A stretch of DNA of 6,928 nt from contig JAHDSS010000555.1 in assembly GCA_018432565.1 (NCBI GenBank), positions 1 through 6,928 of the forward strand, in the 5' to 3' direction. This document shows, piece by piece, positions 6,094-6,928 of the stretch; position 1 is the stretch's first letter, and the number at the start of each line of letters is the position of its first letter. Both the position numbers and the translations under genes were made by a program. The DNA comes from Kiritimatiellia bacterium. GTDB lineage: Bacteria; Verrucomicrobiota; Kiritimatiellia; CAIQIC01; Lenti-01. Below the pieces are notes generated by a model. The model was not told the DNA's origin and made no database searches. It saw nothing but the letters and a program-made list of their open reading frames with translations.

Positions 6094-6928
6094 CTACTCC
6101 AACCAGGCCACGGGCGCCAGCACCAGCTGCGGCAGCAGCAGCAGCAGCAGCGCCGCGACCACCAGCGCCGCCAGGTACGGCAAGGCGCCCTTGAACACGC
6201 TTTGCAGCGACACCGCGCGGTCCATGCCGCTGACCACGTACACGTTCACGCCCACCGGCGGCGACAGCACCCCCATCTGCGTCACCAGCACGATCATCAC
6301 CCCGAACCAGATCGGGTCGAATCCCAGCCCGAGCACCACCGGATAGAAGATCGGGATCGTCAGCAGCACCAGCGCCAGCGCATCGAGAAACGCCCCCGCC
6401 ACCAGATAGAACAGCAGGATCACCAGCATGATGCCGGCCGGCGGCAGGGGCAGGCCGGCCAGCCACGCCGCCAGCTCCGTCGGCACGTTCGTGACCTGCA
6501 GAAAATGCCCGAACACCGTCGCCCCCGCCACGATCACCAGCACCATGCACGATGTCCGCAGGGTTTCGCCCAGCGCCGTCGCCAGCATCCGCACGCTGCA
6601 TTTGCGCAGCAGCAGGGCGATGCCCACGCTGCCCGCTGCGCCCACCGCCGCCGCTTCCGTCGGCGTGAACCACCCCCCGAACATCCCGCCCATCACCAGC
6701 GCGAACAGCAGCAGAATCTCCACCACGCCGGACAGCGAGCGAAGCCTCTGGCCCCATGTCACGGCCGCGGCCGGCGGCGCCAGCGCGGGATTCCGCCGGC
6801 ACAGGCCCCAGACCGTCGCCATGAACAGCAGGCTCACGATCACCCCCGGCACGATGCCCGCCAGAAACAGCTTGCCGATGCTCTGCTCGGTCATCACCCC
6901 GTACACGATCAGCACCACGCTGGGCGGA
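6094..6928 (-). CDS. dctM: TRAP transporter large permease subunit (DctM family), C-terminal part
   Basis: The reading frame is open to the right edge, so the gene start lies outside; 277 C-terminal residues are visible. DctM is the large, 12-helix-type membrane subunit of tripartite ATP-independent periplasmic transporters, which import organic acids and other small solutes using an ion gradient and a periplasmic binding protein. The visible part opens with PPSVVLIVYGVMTEQSIGKL, a hallmark of the family, followed by the GIVPGV segment. WFTPTEAAAVGA and the late SPPVGVNVYVVSGM are further family motifs. About seven hydrophobic segments follow, ending in a leucine-rich last helix. The visible residues after the first motif match the normal C-terminal length. 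A GTG at 6918 is inside the family motif and is not the start. The small permease and binding-protein genes would be expected just beyond the right edge. The usp gene follows directly. The substrate cannot be read from this subunit. Confidence 0.95.
   Translation of the reverse strand, partial: PPSVVLIVYGVMTEQSIGKLFLAGIVPGVIVSLLFMATVWGLCRRNPALAPPAAAVTWGQRLRSLSGVVEILLLFALVMGGMFGGWFTPTEAAAVGAAGSVGIALLLRKCSVRMLATALGETLRTSCMVLVIVAGATVFGHFLQVTNVPTELAAWLAGLPLPPAGIMLVILLFYLVAGAFLDALALVLLTIPIFYPVVLGLGFDPIWFGVMIVLVTQMGVLSPPVGVNVYVVSGMDRAVSLQSVFKGALPYLAALVVAALLLLLLPQLVLAPVAWLE
6133..6150. repeat. (CAG)6 trinucleotide run inside dctM
   Basis: Six perfect CAG triplets on the plus strand read as six CTG leucine codons in the last transmembrane segment of the TRAP permease. 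It is in frame, so length change would add or remove leucines without breaking the gene. CTG is a favoured leucine codon in this GC-rich sequence, so the run is probably compositional. Confidence 0.6.

Noticed and set aside
6133..6150. (CAG)6 as a phase-variation switch of dctM
   Set aside because: Units are trinucleotides in frame, so slippage would not switch the gene off, and leucine CTG runs are common in GC-rich membrane genes.
5558..6802. Minus-strand open frame of 414 codons overlapping usp and dctM in another frame
   Set aside because: Usp and DctM motifs lie in the other minus-strand frame with start, ribosome binding site and stop in place; this frame is Gly/Arg/Ala-rich shadow.

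Overview
The window is GC-rich and fully occupied, with six recognisable protein genes and one gene end. It most resembles a Gram-negative member of the Planctomycetes-Verrucomicrobia-Chlamydiae group, such as Verrucomicrobiota, Kiritimatiellota or Lentisphaerota. The main reason is the lipid A kinase LpxK. Its long N-terminal helical region, its insert before the GDEP motif and its typical blocks match, from memory, the Verrucomicrobiota-type enzyme. The intergenic heptamer arrays are also of a kind I associate with this group. The placement is an inference; no marker RNA is present.

Layout from left to right. (1) The 5' end of an AraC-type regulator gene runs off the left edge on the minus strand. 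(2) A gene-free stretch of about 295 bases (225-519) carries three blocks of degenerate repeats with a unit of seven bases. (3) lpxK, on the plus strand, makes lipid IVA. (4) A 77-base gap carries another heptamer block. (5) On the minus strand lies a divergent YchF-like P-loop protein with a TGS-type C-terminus. (6) A divergent intergenic region of 258 bases (2835-3092) contains a perfect 8+1+8 palindrome close to the ychF-like start. (7) A PiT-family phosphate transporter gene and an aldose 1-epimerase-like gene, 16 bases apart, form a probable plus-strand operon. (8) On the minus strand a TRAP transporter large permease gene enters from the right edge and is followed after 17 bases by a UspA-family gene, forming a second probable operon.

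The genes do not form one pathway. They are mostly housekeeping or transport functions: outer-membrane lipid synthesis, translation-associated NTPase, phosphate uptake, sugar mutarotation and solute uptake. The clearest functional link is dctM-usp, which has the same order as teaC-teaD in the Halomonas ectoine transporter. I see no mobile element, CRISPR array, RNA gene, toxin-antitoxin pair or obvious defence system. The features most worth a second look are the period-7 arrays on both sides of lpxK, the altered active-site motifs of the YchF-like protein, and the TRAP-Usp pairing. Long open frames opposite lpxK, pit, galM and dctM are high-GC shadows and are not annotated.
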